A stretch of 64,000 bases of DNA. Source: Rhodamnia argentea (lineage: Eukaryota; Streptophyta; Magnoliopsida; Myrtales; Myrtaceae). Each line of letters opens with the position of its first letter. Positions within the stretch are counted from its first letter, which is position 1. Shown one piece after another: positions 50,101-61,908 of the stretch. The stretch covers positions 18,854,934 through 18,918,933 of the forward strand of contig NC_063151.1 of NCBI RefSeq assembly GCF_020921035.1. The letters run 5' to 3'. Under the pieces are notes generated by a model. It was not told where the DNA came from. It searched no databases and was given only the letters and a program-made list of their open reading frames with translations. A program made the position numbers and the translations under genes.

Positions 50101-50632
50101 CCAACCATTCAGCAACTCATGAGATGACTTTCTATTCTTTTGTGCTCATTTGTCTAATTATAAAATTGTTGATAGGTTGGGAATGTTAACAATCTTATGG
50201 CTGAACTCGCGAGGGCTACATCACAAGAGCGTGCGGTGTTGGATCAATGTAGAGATCTCTTGTCAACGATTGCTGCCATGCAGGTAATGTTAGTCGAAAT
50301 TGTTTTATTTCCTATATGTGGAATTTGGAATTGAACTACATTGATGATGATGCTGGACTCATATTGGTATGTCACAAGCCCCCCAGTGCACTTATAATAG
50401 TACGCAGCAGGAGTAATTATAACAATAAGAGAAGAAAGAGAGAGAGAGAGAGAGAGAGACTAACCATGAGTTAATCCTATGGTCTCCTTGCCCTCTTCCT
50501 GATTTTTGAAACTAGCCAGTATCTAGACTGACTAATTGAGTTAATTGCCAGGTAAATGAAAGTAGCCTCAGAACACACCTTTTGCAAGTACAATGTGCAC
50601 TCTCAACCTCAAGCATTACTGCAGAAAAGTGA
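44101..50632 (+). CDS. QWRF2: QWRF motif-containing protein (QWRF2/SCO3-like, DUF566)
   Basis: Six exons, 44101-45537, 46980-47099, 47518-47634, 47724-47813, 50176-50283 and 50552-50632, all phase 0 with GT-AG introns, give 650 aa. The start MVAA.. is usual for the family. The N-terminal two-thirds is basic and rich in Ser, Pro and Ala (SRYLSSASSTTSSSASSTSS; RSQSAERRPATPR), typical of the microtubule-binding part. A conserved VPARFWQETINRMRPQ segment lies near residue 335. The QWRF motif itself is at about 459-462 (LLQWRFVNARAD). The helical C-terminal region includes YLEEWASIDQDYSNSLSGA. Relatives bind microtubules or act as an augmin subunit (AUG8) in division, plastid and floral development. 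Whether this is QWRF2, QWRF3/SCO3 or another paralogue needs a tree. Introns 1 and 4 carry mobile elements. Confidence 0.93.
46506..46613 (+). mobile_element. TRIM-like LTR in intron 1 of the QWRF gene
   Basis: A 108-base unit starts TGTTAAAGTTGTCCCACATC and ends GCA. It is directly followed by the primer-binding site TGGTATCAGAG (46614-46624). A short LTR with the 'gtcccacatcg' motif and an immediate tRNA-iMet primer site is typical of terminal-repeat retrotransposons in miniature. I found no partner LTR downstream, so this is probably a broken copy. Confidence 0.65.
48636..49680. mobile_element. GC-core inverted-repeat element in QWRF intron 4
   Basis: The left end GGTGAAATGATACCAGTGGT continues CCTTCTA. 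The reverse complement of the right end reads GGTGAATTGGTATTGGTGGT and then CCTTCTA. Between them lie AT-rich arms and a GC-rich centre (about 48890-49430) containing a 172-base tandem duplication. The flanks GCTTTTATT and TATTTTATC share only TTTTAT, so the target duplication is worn or different. It accounts for nearly half of the 2.36-kb intron. Confidence 0.6.
49102..49425. repeat. 172-bp tandem duplication inside the intron element
   Basis: GTGGTCTCA starts copies at 49102 and 49274. Both continue with 'ccagcagccacgcacagaaa', 'gaggagacca' and 'gaccactatga', with a few differences. The second copy ends near 49425. Confidence 0.85.
50434..50459. repeat. (GA)n microsatellite in QWRF intron 5
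   Basis: An uninterrupted GA run in the last intron. Confidence 0.75.
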
Positions 50633-53330
50633 CGCTGATACATTTTGAAGCTAACATCTCATAACAGTACTATGCTTCGATTTGGCAATTCGGGGGTAAA
50701 AACAGCATGGAACATTCCGTTTTGGCTTCTGAAACCAAAGAGCGTAACTTTGGTCTTTCTTTGGGATCATCCTTGGGAAGGAGAAGGCATGTGGCGATGG
50801 GCATTATGAGCGTGCCAAAGCAAGGACAGTGGTTTGAACATCTAGTCTAGGTTCTATACGGATCATCTATAGGTTAGAAGGAAGTGTATATAAGCGATGT
50901 TTCCTTTCATTTTCTAGAGCCAGCATGGGAACAGAAAAAGAATGGAGAAGAAGTACGGACTTGTAGTCCGTTGCTTCTTTTTCTGCTCTCTCGTGTAACT
51001 TGCCTCATAGATCTTCGGCATGTTTTGTAAAGCATATATAGTAAGTCCATTGGGAAGTTTCAATCCTATAAGCATGTTGTGCCTATAGTCTTTGGAGGCA
51101 ATCTCTAATTGTATTAGCGGTTCTAATCACTTCGTAGTTTCGCCGTGACGGAGGCCATAGATTTTCATTTACCTTAAAACCTTTCTGATTGCCTTTTGGA
51201 ATGTCATAGAACCATCGACATGAGTAACATCTTGCATGCTACATCTTCGCCGGTCGATACCCTCAGATGCATGCATTTGGTCATCAGTCAATTCTGGCTA
51301 CCGGTTTGGGTCGTTTTTACATGATGCGTCTGCTTTCTGGCGTTTCTATATATTTGACATTTCACGAGGTCAACCTCGTGTAAAGCCGACTAAGGAAAGG
51401 TGCCCTCTGGACCGATGATAAGATACACCTCCTGCAAGGCTTAATGGCCTTAGTTTGCTGGAGAAGACAGAACATAAATGAATCCATAAAGTTGTTTTGA
51501 TCAAGTCTCGTTTGGAATTTGTTGTACCATTTTACAAAGTGGTAATCATCTGATATTCCTGATGTTATTCTTGTCCTACTATACAGAGCAGCTGACAGTC
51601 TTCTTGCACTTGAATTTTTTTTTTTTGGTTCGAAGCTAATTTACATATAATTTCCTCCAAAAACTTAAAAAATATCATCTAAACTAGAAACAAAATAATA
51701 TGATAAATCAATATATGCTCGCATATGTGACTAATTGCACATTTGCAAAAGCTTTCGGTGTTTCATTTGAAAATCAAAATCAAATTCACGAAAAAGGCAG
51801 AATAAAATAGAAGCCGCTCTAAAATAGAATTAGGTTTCTGAAAGAGCGGGGATGTTTTCCACGTTTTTGGCACGTGCTCAAAATGTAATTTTTTTTTTTT
51901 TTTTTGCAGATTACTATGAAATTAATATGTGGATGTGTGTGTGTGTATTTTTTGACGTGGAAAACGTGCGTTCCGCCCGCCAAACCAGAAGGGAGGTGCC
52001 AGTCAAGTCTTGACGTCGCCGTACGGTCAAAGGGTACAGAGAACTTGGCCCGGATCTGATCACTGAGAAGGTTCCTAAGCGTAAAAGGAATCTCTTGCCG
52101 TTTTCCATATATGGAGCCGCACCTTCGCACAGTAGAAATAAGAGGTTGTCAAAAGGAGGAGGAGGAGAAAGAGTTCCGTCAAATATGTTTCGATTAATTT
52201 TTGTTATTATCGGGGTATCTCAAAAGAAACCGACTCGCCAAATTAGTTAAACTTTAACGGTCCTCTTTATGGTTTTCACGTGATCAATAAATCAACTCCT
52301 AATCCGTATTAAAAGGCCGTAAGCCCATACCAACAGTAACTTTTGAACGAAGACGGGGCATCCTAACTTGCCCCTGCCTGCCCATAAAAATGAAATAATA
52401 GTTTATCACGTCAAATTAAAAAGGAAAAGAATGACAATAATTGTCCGGGTGCCTTCCGCTTCTAAATAGGCCACTCATGCGGTCAGCAAATCGCACCGTA
52501 CTCGTCTAATTCGGAAGTCCAAATACAATTGCTAAAGTTCGGGACAGAATCGGCGGCTTTAAAAAGTTCAAGACACACTACTACGTGATCTCAAAAGATG
52601 ATAAGAAGAACGGAAAAGGATTTGGTCACATGAACCGTCTCCTCACTTTTCAATTCGATGTCCTGTGGCCTACCAAAGCCAACCCAAAATTGCCGACTTC
52701 CTCCTAGGGGGACGGCTGGTTTTTTCCCTCTTTCCTCGGCCGACCAAGCGAATATAAATATAATACAAATTCATGCCGCCGAGGTTTCTTCTGTCGGCCA
52801 AATTGCGCCACTGAAGCTCAGCACTTTGATTCAGTGCCAGCAGCCACACATGTCCAGTCTTTGGCCACTGAAAACGTGGGGTCGTTTTGTTCATTTGAGC
52901 TGGAAAAAGTGGGAGAGCTTATCTGGGGAAAGAGAGGAGAAACTTTCTGCGATTACGCGTTCATTTGAGGCGCCTTTTCCCAGTGTCGTTTCGTGGTCAA
53001 GAATCGAAAAAATCCGGATGAGCACATGTGGGCGACCGGCAAATACGTGCGTTTAAGTGGGAAATTTGTTTTGTGTGTCCTCCCCATGTGTAAATGTACA
53101 CAGGCTGGGAGCCCACCTAGATCATGCGTTTGCTCATGGCTCTCGCTATCTTCTGTACTATGTCTGATTAGCTAGGCCAATTTTTTTCCTATTTCGGTGT
53201 GGGGGCATCGTCGCGCGCGGATGAAACGCGATTAGGGCGGCGAGATGAGTTTCGGGTGCGGCGGCACGAGCTTCTTCTTATGATGTTTGAATCGTGGTGG
53301 AGAGAATGCTGGTATGAAAGATAATTTTCC
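50633..53330. other. 3' region of the QWRF gene and intergenic sequence
   Basis: The start should be the QWRF 3' untranslated region. I recognise no further gene. Open stretches at 51236-51418 and 52658-53056 show no family motifs. Confidence 0.4.
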
Positions 53331-53339
53331 CTCTCGTGA

Positions 53340-54050
53340 GTAGACAAGATGTAACGAGTAATGTGCTTGTTGAGATTAGATATGTACTTGAGTTGAGTCG
53401 AGCCCGGACAGCCGAGCTCGACTGGGCTTGCAAGCTCGATGCTCAAAACTTGGTTCGAACTAGAATGAGTATTAAAATTTATGGTCGAGTTCGTCTCAAT
53501 TACAATAAATCGTGAAGGAACTCGAGCTTGACCTTGATCTTACAAAAGTTCAAATAGTGTGGGTGCGTGTTTATATTTTGGAAAAAACAACGAAAACTCC
53601 GTTACGCTTGCAAGCCTGTCGAGCTAAAAATCGACAAACTCGAGTACGAGTCGGCAAGATACTCGAGTAGCTCAAGCTTGACTTGATTTGAAGTTGATTT
53701 CAAAAGAAACTTAATATTGATATTTTATAGTATTATGTTTATTTTTATTTTTCTATTTTTCATCTTTTCCCTTGGCCGGTCGCAGGCCCTCACGGATCGA
53801 CGGTGACCGGCCATTGGCGCGGCCAGGCGAACTTGCTGGATTTGGCCTTGATCGCCGGCCTCTAGCTAGAGGCTTGCCGAGATTGATCTGACTCGAGCTC
53901 GTTGGGATCTAGCAAGCCTCGAGCTCGCTGCCATATGAGGCCCGGCAATTAGCTGAGGAAGAAGGGAGAAAAAAATAAAGAAGTTCAAAAATTAAAAAGT
54001 AATTTAAAAATATGAATTTTTTTTTTTTTTTTTGCCCTAGATAAAGTCAA
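53340..54050. repeat. Degenerate 'ctcgagctcgag'-rich repeat and GC-rich core fragment
   Basis: From 53390 to 53720 the sequence repeats variants of 'gagctcgagcttg' and 'actcgagt'. A GC-rich segment (53775-53950) of the type 'gccggtcgcaggccctc' follows, then a purine run. It looks like a worn non-autonomous DNA transposon, but no clean ends were found. Confidence 0.4.
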
Positions 54051-54519
54051 GAAGTTGAAATCATTTTCTAAATGAGATACAAACACCAGAAAACATTTTC
54101 AACCGCATTTCACCAAATAAAGACAAACTAACCATTTTCCTGAAAAATAATTTCCCGAAAAGTGTTTTCGTTTATCATAAATTTTTTCGTGAAATAAACG
54201 CACCCTAAAAGAATTCTTAAATATTTTAAGAAATAATTTGTTGATTTTAAAAATAATTTAAAAAAATTATGTGGTGAGTTGCGACTAGGAACGAGGAAGG
54301 AACCCATCGTAGTCGAGGCAAGGGGAGCAAGCGACCATGGCCACATATTTGGCAAGAGTGGCAACATGGTTGCCGAGAGCAAGGAAGGGTGTCGCGGCCC
54401 TTCTTGGTGAGGAGGGTCTTGTAACCTTTGTCTGATTTGTGCCAAGGGTAGCGTACGACCTCGCCCGCGGTTGGAGAGGATCTCGCCGTACTCTCAAGCA
54501 CCCCTCGCCACTGCTCCGG

Positions 54520-55751
54520 CGGTGGCGGCCAGTGGTTGCACCACCGCTCATTAACCTTTCCTCATCTTCACTTTTCTTTTCTTTTCTTTTTTATTATTGA
54601 AAATGATCCAATACAATCATGAAATATAAATATTTGATAAAACGTTTATTCAAGTAACATAAATTGGAATGGAAAAAATTCACCATGAATAAATAAGGTT
54701 AATTATGAATGAATAAAAATTTACTACAAATAGGTCATTGTTATTCAAGTTCACTTACTCGTAATGACAAGATTTAACAAAGGTCGTGTTGTCTATTCCC
54801 CTCTATGTCATGATGTGAGCGAGGGAATTTAAGTATACGTGTGCTTTGAGGTGGGCGGATCCAACTTGCGAGTACCCATCTCTCTTCGATGACCCGGGGT
54901 CACAAGTTTGAGAATGGGATTAATTTAAGACGGAAATCGCTAATTCTCCGCTTGACGCGGCAAGGAAAAAACCCACGTTCGCTTTGGTGGGCCTGACCGA
55001 CCAGAAAATCAGATGCTTCGAACCCGACCCCCTTTTTGGGTCTACGAGAAGATGGTTGGGTCGTCGTCAGCACCACGAGATCTGATCCGGAACCGTCCCA
55101 TGCAATGCCGCATGCGCGTCCCGGGTGGGGGGACGACCGGGTCCAAACTCTCACACGCCCCGTTTTGCTTGAACCGTTAAATAGCAACGACTTTTCATCC
55201 GGTTGCTCAACTGATTGTACCACAACTCAGCCCGCTCGTGCTTGCATGAATTACTTTGCTGCCATGCTCTAATACCGGAAAATCAAAACGCGTAAAGCTC
55301 CTAAGTCGGCAAAGATCGAAATGGGAATGAACTACAATTCATCCAATCAAATTGATGTAATCGGGTGCCCGTAAGCGACTTCAAGCCGCCTTCCCGGCTG
55401 CCGAGATTCGCTGACTGGTGACCGCCGGAGAGCGTCGCGGAGCAGCAAAAGCACGCCAGCCTCTCCGCGGGATGGTCAGATTCACACGTCTCCCTTTTTT
55501 GCTTGAACCGTCGATTGATCGATCAGCTACTGGACGGAACTCAACTCGGGAAGTTTCGTACTTTTCTTCAGATACGTAGCGAATTGGATCACCATATATA
55601 CTTATACTAATGCGAAAATCAAAACGTGGAAGTAAAGTGGGCGAGAATAATATAGAAAGAAATCGAATGAATTGAATTCCAACCAATCAATGAATTGACA
55701 TCGCCTACGTCACCGACTGAAACAACTAAGCAACTCCCCCGTGGTGGAAGC
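54520..55751. repeat. Duplicated unit, copy A (direct repeat of 61161-62550)
   Basis: Long stretches match copy B in the same order and orientation: 'gtggttgc', 'gtcattgttattcaa', 'gtatacgtgtgct', 'cgctttggtgggcctgaccgacc', 'gatggttgggtcgtcgtcag' and 'cgtcaccgactgaaacaact'. Similarity is roughly 75-80% by eye, with indels; about 340 bases near 55330-55670 are absent from copy B. On the minus strand GGTATTAGAGC near 55265-55275 looks like a tRNA-iMet primer site, so the unit may derive from an LTR element. The copy ends about 200 bases downstream of the zinc-finger stop codon. Confidence 0.7.
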
Positions 55752-55949
55752 TGTATGTACTATGTACACCTCCCACCCACCAAGAACTCTCTCCCCATCA
55801 CACAACCAACAAGAAAAGACGAACCATTAAAAAAAAAAAAACAAACAAATCGTTTCTAGTAAATTCCGTAAATTCTATCTGAAAATCTATCGAATTCCGT
55901 TTTGCCGATCCGGTTTTCTGTTTTCCGTGGGTTTCCGATTCGACCCATT

Positions 55950-56717
55950 TCACGCCGCTTCCATCTTCACCGGCTGCGCCAAGAACCGGGCCTTCTTGGA
56001 AGGGTGCGGGCTCTCCACCTCGTCGTCGGCGCCGGAGACCACGAACCTTGGGGAGAACTCCGGCAGCGCCGGGATGTTCAGATCGAACTCGCGGTGCCCC
56101 TGGCTCAGCGTGTGCGTGGAACCCACGCCCTCCGAGACGCTCACCCCGCTGGTGGCCGGGGCGGGGGCGGGGGCGGGGGCGAGGGGGCGGGCGGGGGCCT
56201 CGTAGTGGCATCGCTTGTGCCCGCCGAGGGCCTGGCCGGAGGGGAAGCTCTTGTGGCAGATCGAGCACTCGTGGGTCTTCCCGGAGGAGGTCGTGGCCGT
56301 GGAGGTCGAGGTGGTCGGCTGCTCGTCCCCGCTCCCGCATACGACGCCGTTGGCCGGGGACGCGAGCTTGCGGTGGCTGGCCTTGTGGCCGCCCAGGGCC
56401 TGGTAAGAGGAGAAGGCCTTGTCGCAGACGGGGCACTTGTAGGTCGCCTTGGGCTCGGAGGGGAGAGGAGGCGGGTGGCCGGCTGCGGAGGTGGTGGTGG
56501 AGGAGGAGGAGTTCCTGACGGGGCGGCTGCGGGCGAGCATGACGAGGCAGAGGGCGAGGTACTCCTCCTCGGTGGGAGGGTTGTGGGTGCGCTTGGAGCG
56601 CTTGCGCTTGGCCCAGGGCTCGGCGAAGTGGAGGTCGTAGGCGGAGGAGGAGGAGTCCTTCATGAAGTGGAAGGGCGGGGAGGGAGTGGTGGGGGAGCTG
56701 AGGGCTTCCAAAGCCAT
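55950..56717 (-). CDS. ZAT10: C2H2 zinc-finger transcriptional repressor, ZAT10/STZ-like
   Basis: Intronless gene for 255 aa with every C1-2i subfamily mark in order: a basic nuclear signal KRKRSKR at 37-43, the L-box [13 protein letters not shown] at 50-62, zinc finger 1 (C95, C98, H111, H115) and zinc finger 2 (C151, C154, H167, H171), both with QALGGH. The EAR/DLN repressor motif [10 protein letters not shown] lies at 211-220. These nuclear proteins bind A(G/C)T-type sites and repress or modulate genes in drought, salt, cold and oxidative stress. A run of APAPAPA lies at 180-188. The ATG at 56715-56717 has an ideal context (GCCGCCATGG) and matches the family start. The frame stays open upstream to 56960, but that part is CT-rich leader. 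ZAT10 fits best; AZF-type paralogues are possible. Confidence 0.93.
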   Translation of the reverse strand: MALEALSSPTTPSPPFHFMKDSSSSAYDLHFAEPWAKRKRSKRTHNPPTEEEYLALCLVMLARSRPVRNSSSSTTTSAAGHPPPLPSEPKATYKCPVCDKAFSSYQALGGHKASHRKLASPANGVVCGSGDEQPTTSTSTATTSSGKTHECSICHKSFPSGQALGGHKRCHYEAPARPLAPAPAPAPATSGVSVSEGVGSTHTLSQGHREFDLNIPALPEFSPRFVVSGADDEVESPHPSKKARFLAQPVKMEAA

Positions 56718-56841
56718 GGCGGCGAGAAGAGAGAGAAGTTGGGCGGTGGAGGCGGCGGTTGTGGAGGGTAAAGAGAGAGAGAGAGAGAAGGTTTGTTTTC
56801 TAGGATGAGAGTGAAGAGTGAAGTGAGGCTGTGGAGGGATT

Positions 56842-56848
56842 CTTATAC
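56842..56848 (-). promoter_or_regulatory. Probable TATA box of the ZAT10-like gene
   Basis: On the minus strand TATAAGA lies about 125 bases before the start codon, giving a leader of roughly 95 bases that contains a CT-rich tract. Assigned by position and consensus. Confidence 0.45.
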
Positions 56849-56999
56849 AAAGCGAGAGGAGGAAGAGAGAGAGGAAGTTGCGTGACAAGTGGAGGGAAGG
56901 AGAGTGAAGTGGGCAAGGAGCTGTGCTTGCGTTTTCCCAAGTGGACCCCATTTTCTTCATTTTTCATCCCTTTTCCCCCTTTGGAAAATAAAATTAAAA

Positions 57000-59690
57000 A
57001 AATTTATTATATAATATATAAAAAAAAAAAAAAAAAGTGAGATGGGTGAGATTTAGGTTGGTGAAATTTAGGCGGTGAGGATTTGAGTTTGGTGGATAAC
57101 CAGAAATTGCTAAAAAGTCCATGCCGAGCTTCTTCTTCTTCTCTCTTCGGGTCAAAACGTGTACGGTGAAAAAGCTTTCCCCATACTAACAAGGAATAAT
57201 CGGAGCGCACGCTGCCGGCGTATCATCCACCGTCGATTCGAGGTTCAGTGAGAGAGAGAGCAGATTTGTTAACAAAAAGTCTCCGAATCCACCGTAAACA
57301 ACAACGTTTTTGCACCGCCGGCGACATGCTATAAATTTACTCCGTGTCGGAGTGCCCGGCAAAAAATTGATCACCTCATGACTACGTCATTTTTGTAACC
57401 CTTTTTCATGTTAGGTGGAGTATTGTGATAATTGAGTGCGATCGATCGAAGGAGGGGGGGGAGAAGTACCACTTGCCGTATGTTTCCAAGTTTCAAAGAG
57501 CGAGGGAGAGACCGGTTCAAAGTCAACAAGGGCGTACCAATTCTCTCAACCTCACCCGCCCCCCCCCACGCGGTTCGGAAGATTCCCCAGCAGCTGCCGC
57601 CGGCACCACCACCGCCCGCACATCCATCTCCGCCCCTTCAAAATTACGTGGAATCCACGTGAATGGATTCCCGCTAATTATTACGGGCTGATTACGTAAC
57701 CGGACAAACGCCGCGAATAGACCCCGAATTTTAATCAAATATATAATGCCGTCCTTAAAATTTTAAGCTATTTAATGTGATCCCCGAAGTTTAATTAAAT
57801 ATGCAATGTGGTTTCTAACTTTTAATTTGTTTAATGTGACTCCCGAACTTTAGCTTTATGTGTAACTTGATCCTTGAATTTTTAGTGCATCTTCAATTTA
57901 CTCCCCGCCATGTAAAAATATTCAATGTTGTCATTGAATATGAATGAATGGAACGATAAATTTGGATGTTTTAGTTAATTTGAAGACTAGATCGAGAATT
58001 TATCAAAAGTTTAAGGGTCTTGTTACACATTTTGTAAATGGTCCCCACGCAACTAGAGTATATGAACCATGATTAGTTTATGCTAATCAGCAGAGCATGA
58101 GAGGGAGAAGGGGAGGGAGGATTCGATGAACTCACCCGGCCGGTCTTACTTTTCTTCTCGTTCCGTGGCGACTGTAAAAAGTCAAAGGTCAAGCAGTTGA
58201 CTCGGCTTGGAGGAGGGTAAGCAAAGTTGACCGGTTCTCTTCCATTGACTTATGAAGTCGGCGTCATATGCCACCAGTAAAGGGGGCGAAAACGACAAAG
58301 AAAGGTTGCGTTTTGGTTTCGCGTCTCCGCCGGGGGGGAGTCGTGGGTTCAGTTCCAACTTCCCGCTGAAATTTCACCTCTCTCTAGAAGACGAAGAAGA
58401 AGAAGAAGAAGAAGAACATCGCACAGATTCGCCATTGTATCTGGAAAGTCACTTTATCTACACGTGCGATTTCAACCCCCACAAGAAAAGCAAACACAGT
58501 CGCCGTCCTTGGTCGTTGGTCTACTTTTTGAAAGGTAAAAAAAAAAAAAACAATATTAAACATATATTATATGTGTATATCTAAATTACAAGAACGCATA
58601 ATCAATTTCGAGTGAGAAACACCCTACCCCGTCGCGAGAAAAGGTCGAAATCTTCGCACGATTTCGATTTGTGAAGACTCCGTGATTAATGGTTGGTGGG
58701 TTATATATTATATTAGAGACATAACCCTAACCCACGTGACGAATTCTCTAAAAATAAACGTGGGTGATATTCATAGCTGTATTAGATCTATCGAAAAGGG
58801 AATTAGAGGAGAAGGAAAAAAAAAACACAAGAAGCGTAACAATATAAAGAAAGAGCTTCTATGTAGATCACTAACACCTAAAAACACGTGTCAATGGATC
58901 CTTTTCACATGTGCGAAGGCCAAAGCTACGAACAGCAAAAGCGCGTTAATTTGTACTCGTGGGGACGAGGATATGTCCGTTTATCGGATGGACCACATAG
59001 ATGCACCGATTTTTACTTACGTCGTTAAGAGCTTATGCGGTTATGCGATATAATTAACGGATGATGACGTGTACAATGAACACGTTAGCAAGGGGGAGAT
59101 GGCTATCATTCCTCGCAAACACAACGCCGTCGCTTTTGAGTCTTTTGATTCAAAGACGCCACGCGTTCCGGGAAGGAAGGGGGGGAAAGTATGAACAACT
59201 CCAAAGAGTTTTAGGATTCTGTCGCAACATCGAACTTTCATACTTATCATACCGACAAACAATTCCAGACCGAAAGAGAAGAACACGTGTGGACGAAATA
59301 ATACTGCTCTTTTCTGTGGAACACTACCACCTGTCAGCAGTGACGTGGCAAGGAAAGCGTCTACGTGGACGGCAAGTGAGGGCTACGTGTTCAAATTGAA
59401 TCCCAATAATAATAATAATAGGAGAAGCGAAGGGAGACAGGCGTGGAGACGTGGTAAAGTGCTGACGTGGGACATCCGCAGCCCCCCGGTTTGGTTTGGT
59501 CGTACTTGGATGACCCCGGAGGAGATTATCCAAGGCTTAGGATTATCCACCTTAATTCATGACACTTTTCAAAGACCTCGTGAAGGAAAGAGAGTACCCT
59601 CATTACACTATGCCAAAACTGAATTTAATGAGTTGGGTGCATCGCGAAAACCATGTTAGCTATTTAATGGTCAGTTGTTCACCGTCGAGT
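57000..59690. other. Upstream region of the ZAT10-like gene, no gene seen
   Basis: I see no supported gene. ACGTG-type motifs (ABRE cores) are frequent from 58730 to 59460, for example cacgtgac near 58733, cacgtgtc near 58884 and several 'gacgtgg'. Simple repeats include (GAA)n near 58390-58415 and (AAT)n near 59405-59420. The stretch 57725-57990 is a degenerate tandem repeat, listed separately. Confidence 0.4.
57725..57990. repeat. Degenerate tandem repeat, about 55-60 bp units
   Basis: Repeated phrases of the type 'cccgaattttaatcaaatatataatg.gtcc' recur about every 55-60 bases. The array at 61251-61671 is related. Confidence 0.55.
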
Positions 59691-59699
59691 TTGAGGAGA

Positions 59700-60040
59700 A
59701 TTGTCCAAGAAATCATAAACCAATTGTACGATCGTTCGATTCAATTATAAAGATTTCAATTGTGTTAATTTAGCGTTAAATATTCTGACTATTTTTCAAT
59801 TAATAAATATTTTATTTGCGTCAATTTAATCCTAAATATTTTAACAATTTGTTAATCTAGTCTTTTCGAACGATTATCCAAATAATATGTTTAGTACTAA
59901 ATTGGAAAAATTTCAAAAGATTAAGACTGAAATGACATAATTTAAAGGCTTGTGAGTTGTGACTAAATTGACAAATCAACGAAAAGTTTAGAACTAAATT
60001 GGCACAAAAGATTTAGCATCGAATCATTTGCCCTACAATA
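59700..60040. repeat. AT-rich arm fragments of the dispersed inverted-repeat family
   Basis: Many units of the type 'gactaaattgacaaatcaacg' and 'agaactaaattggcacaaaag', in both orientations. This looks like paired arms of the element family seen at 585, without a GC core. Similar units recur at 60520-60630. Confidence 0.45.
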
Positions 60041-61160
60041 TATTTTAGACTATGTGGCCAATTATCTTTCGAGTTTAATCATGTCGTCAAAATCGATCGA
60101 TCGAATTTGGGTAGCCAAGGACAGCATAAGGTATTCGTTCATTTACACGTTCCATGATACATGCACCGCGCGTCAATACCATACTCAATGGATGCTAATA
60201 TGGGTTCTTGAGATTTGTTTGCATGCGCGATGCCTCTAAGCTTTCTTGAATTCTTAACTAGCTTTAAGGTTCTTGCTGGCGTATCATTTCAATGCAAAAT
60301 AGTTTTTAAACGAAGAAACAATAACTTGAAGTTATTTCACATACATCTATTAACGACTACAAATGAATAGTATTCAATGACAAATTAGCCAATAGACATA
60401 CGACCCTACTGATAAAAAGATTGGGAAGTGAGGACGCTAATATTATAGGTGTGGGGTTCGATTTCTCGCGCTCTACAGAAGTGAGAGAAAGAAGAATTGA
60501 TGACATCGACACCCAAATTTGCCAAAATTGTCCAGACTAACTAAATTGAAAAATTATCGAAAGATTCGGATCTAAATTGATCAAATTAAAAAAATTATGA
60601 TGGAAGTGGCATCCATCCAATAGGTTTAAAACCCTTTTTTTTTTGTAGAAGGAAACGAAAGGTGTTCAACTGTTCATGAACGTGGCTTGAAGTTTCCAAT
60701 CCAAACACCAGGTGGCCAAGCCTGCCCCACTTGCTTTTTTCGGCCGGATACGAAGTGGGCTGCAAACTTGTGCTTCAAGCGAGCCAAATTCACCCAATTT
60801 TACTAAAATTTGAATGTGAAAGATTGCAAGAGCGCGGACCGACCGACCGACCGACCGACCGAACCCGAGTAAGCAGATTCGGCAATCAAAGTTGCCAAAA
60901 CAAGATGGACGCCAACAATGGCCGGAGCTGAAACCACAATCTGTCGACGGCCCACTGTTCTTTTGTTGATAAACCGGGGCTTTCTTGGGACTAAGGTAGC
61001 TACAAGCTAGTTCATGAGTAACAATTTAATTTGCAAAATGATGGTGTGATCGATCATTCATCAATGCCATTCGTGTGTCCGGCATATTCTAACAATTTAT
61101 GTTCATGCGTGTATATTCGAATTGGGAAAATTTGTTAAAAAAAATCCTAAACCCGTTGAC
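60041..61160. other. Intergenic sequence, no gene seen
   Basis: No gene is recognised. A (GACC)n microsatellite lies at 60838-60861 and arm-type repeat units lie near 60520-60630. Confidence 0.4.
60838..60861. repeat. (GACC)n microsatellite
   Basis: Six tandem copies of the tetranucleotide GACC/ACCG. Confidence 0.8.
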
Positions 61161-61250
61161 AATGGTGGCTAGTGGTTGCGCCGCTCCTCAATAACCTTTT
61201 CCCATCTGGACCTTTTTTTATTCTTTTTTATTAAAGATAATCCATTGTTA

Positions 61251-61671
61251 ATATATTTATGGATAATGATATAAATAGTCCATGAACTTTAACTCAATAT
61301 ACAATATAGTCCCTGAACTTTTAATTTGATCAATATAGTCCATGAACTTTAAATCAATGTACAATATGATCCTCGAACTTTTAATTTGACAAATATGGTC
61401 CCTAAATTATTGGAATATGTCCAACTTAATCTATGAACTATAGAAAAATGTTCAATGTATTCATTCAATTGATTCAAGTTCGGGGATTAAGTTTAACATT
61501 TTCCAAAAATTCGAGAACTATATTGATCAAATTAAAAATTCGTGAATCACATTGTACATTGGATTAAAGTTCATGGACCATATTGATCAAATTAAAAGTT
61601 CGAGAACTATATTGCACATTGGGTCAAAGTTTAGAGACCGCTTATGCTTTTTTTTTTGCCAAGAAATATAT
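61251..61671. repeat. Degenerate tandem array, about 60 bp units
   Basis: Repeats of the type 'tccatgaactttaatcaatatacaatatag' and 'tcgaacttttaatttgatcaatat', first in one orientation and then (from about 61490) in reverse. This gives a loose inverted-repeat layout. It is absent from copy A of the duplicated unit. Confidence 0.6.
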
Positions 61672-61679
61672 GATGACAC

Positions 61680-61908
61680 TAGAGATGGCCGGTTCGACTG
61701 AATCGCCGGTTCCGGTTCCACGAAAAGGTGGAACCGGCGATTCCGGGCCGATTCCAGTTTCGGTTCGGAACCGCCGGTTCCCGAGCCCAACGACTCTTTT
61801 CCCTCGGACCTCCCTTTTAAAAAAAAAAAATGAGTAGGAACCATGGGCCCGGTCAACGGGCCGGTTCCAGGCCGGTTCCGGGCCCCGATTTCATTTTGAC
61901 CATGTCTA
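61680..61908. mobile_element. Non-autonomous hAT-like element (229 bp) with exact 8-bp target duplication
   Basis: Exact direct repeats GATGACAC lie at 61672-61679 and 61909-61916. The ends are inverted: TAGAGATGG at the left, and TAGACATGG on the reverse strand at the right. An 8-bp duplication with TAGAGATGG-type ends is the hallmark of plant hAT elements. The interior is GC-rich with many 'ccggttccgg' units and no transposase. Confidence 0.9.

Noticed and set aside
52658-53056. 132-codon plus-strand open frame
   Set aside because: No family resemblance. Overlaps open frames on the other strand and lies in repeat-rich intergenic DNA.
55902-56771. Long Gly/Arg-rich open frames on the plus strand (up to 289 codons)
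   Set aside because: They are antisense to the ZAT10-like gene and exist because its third codon positions are GC-rich. No family motifs.
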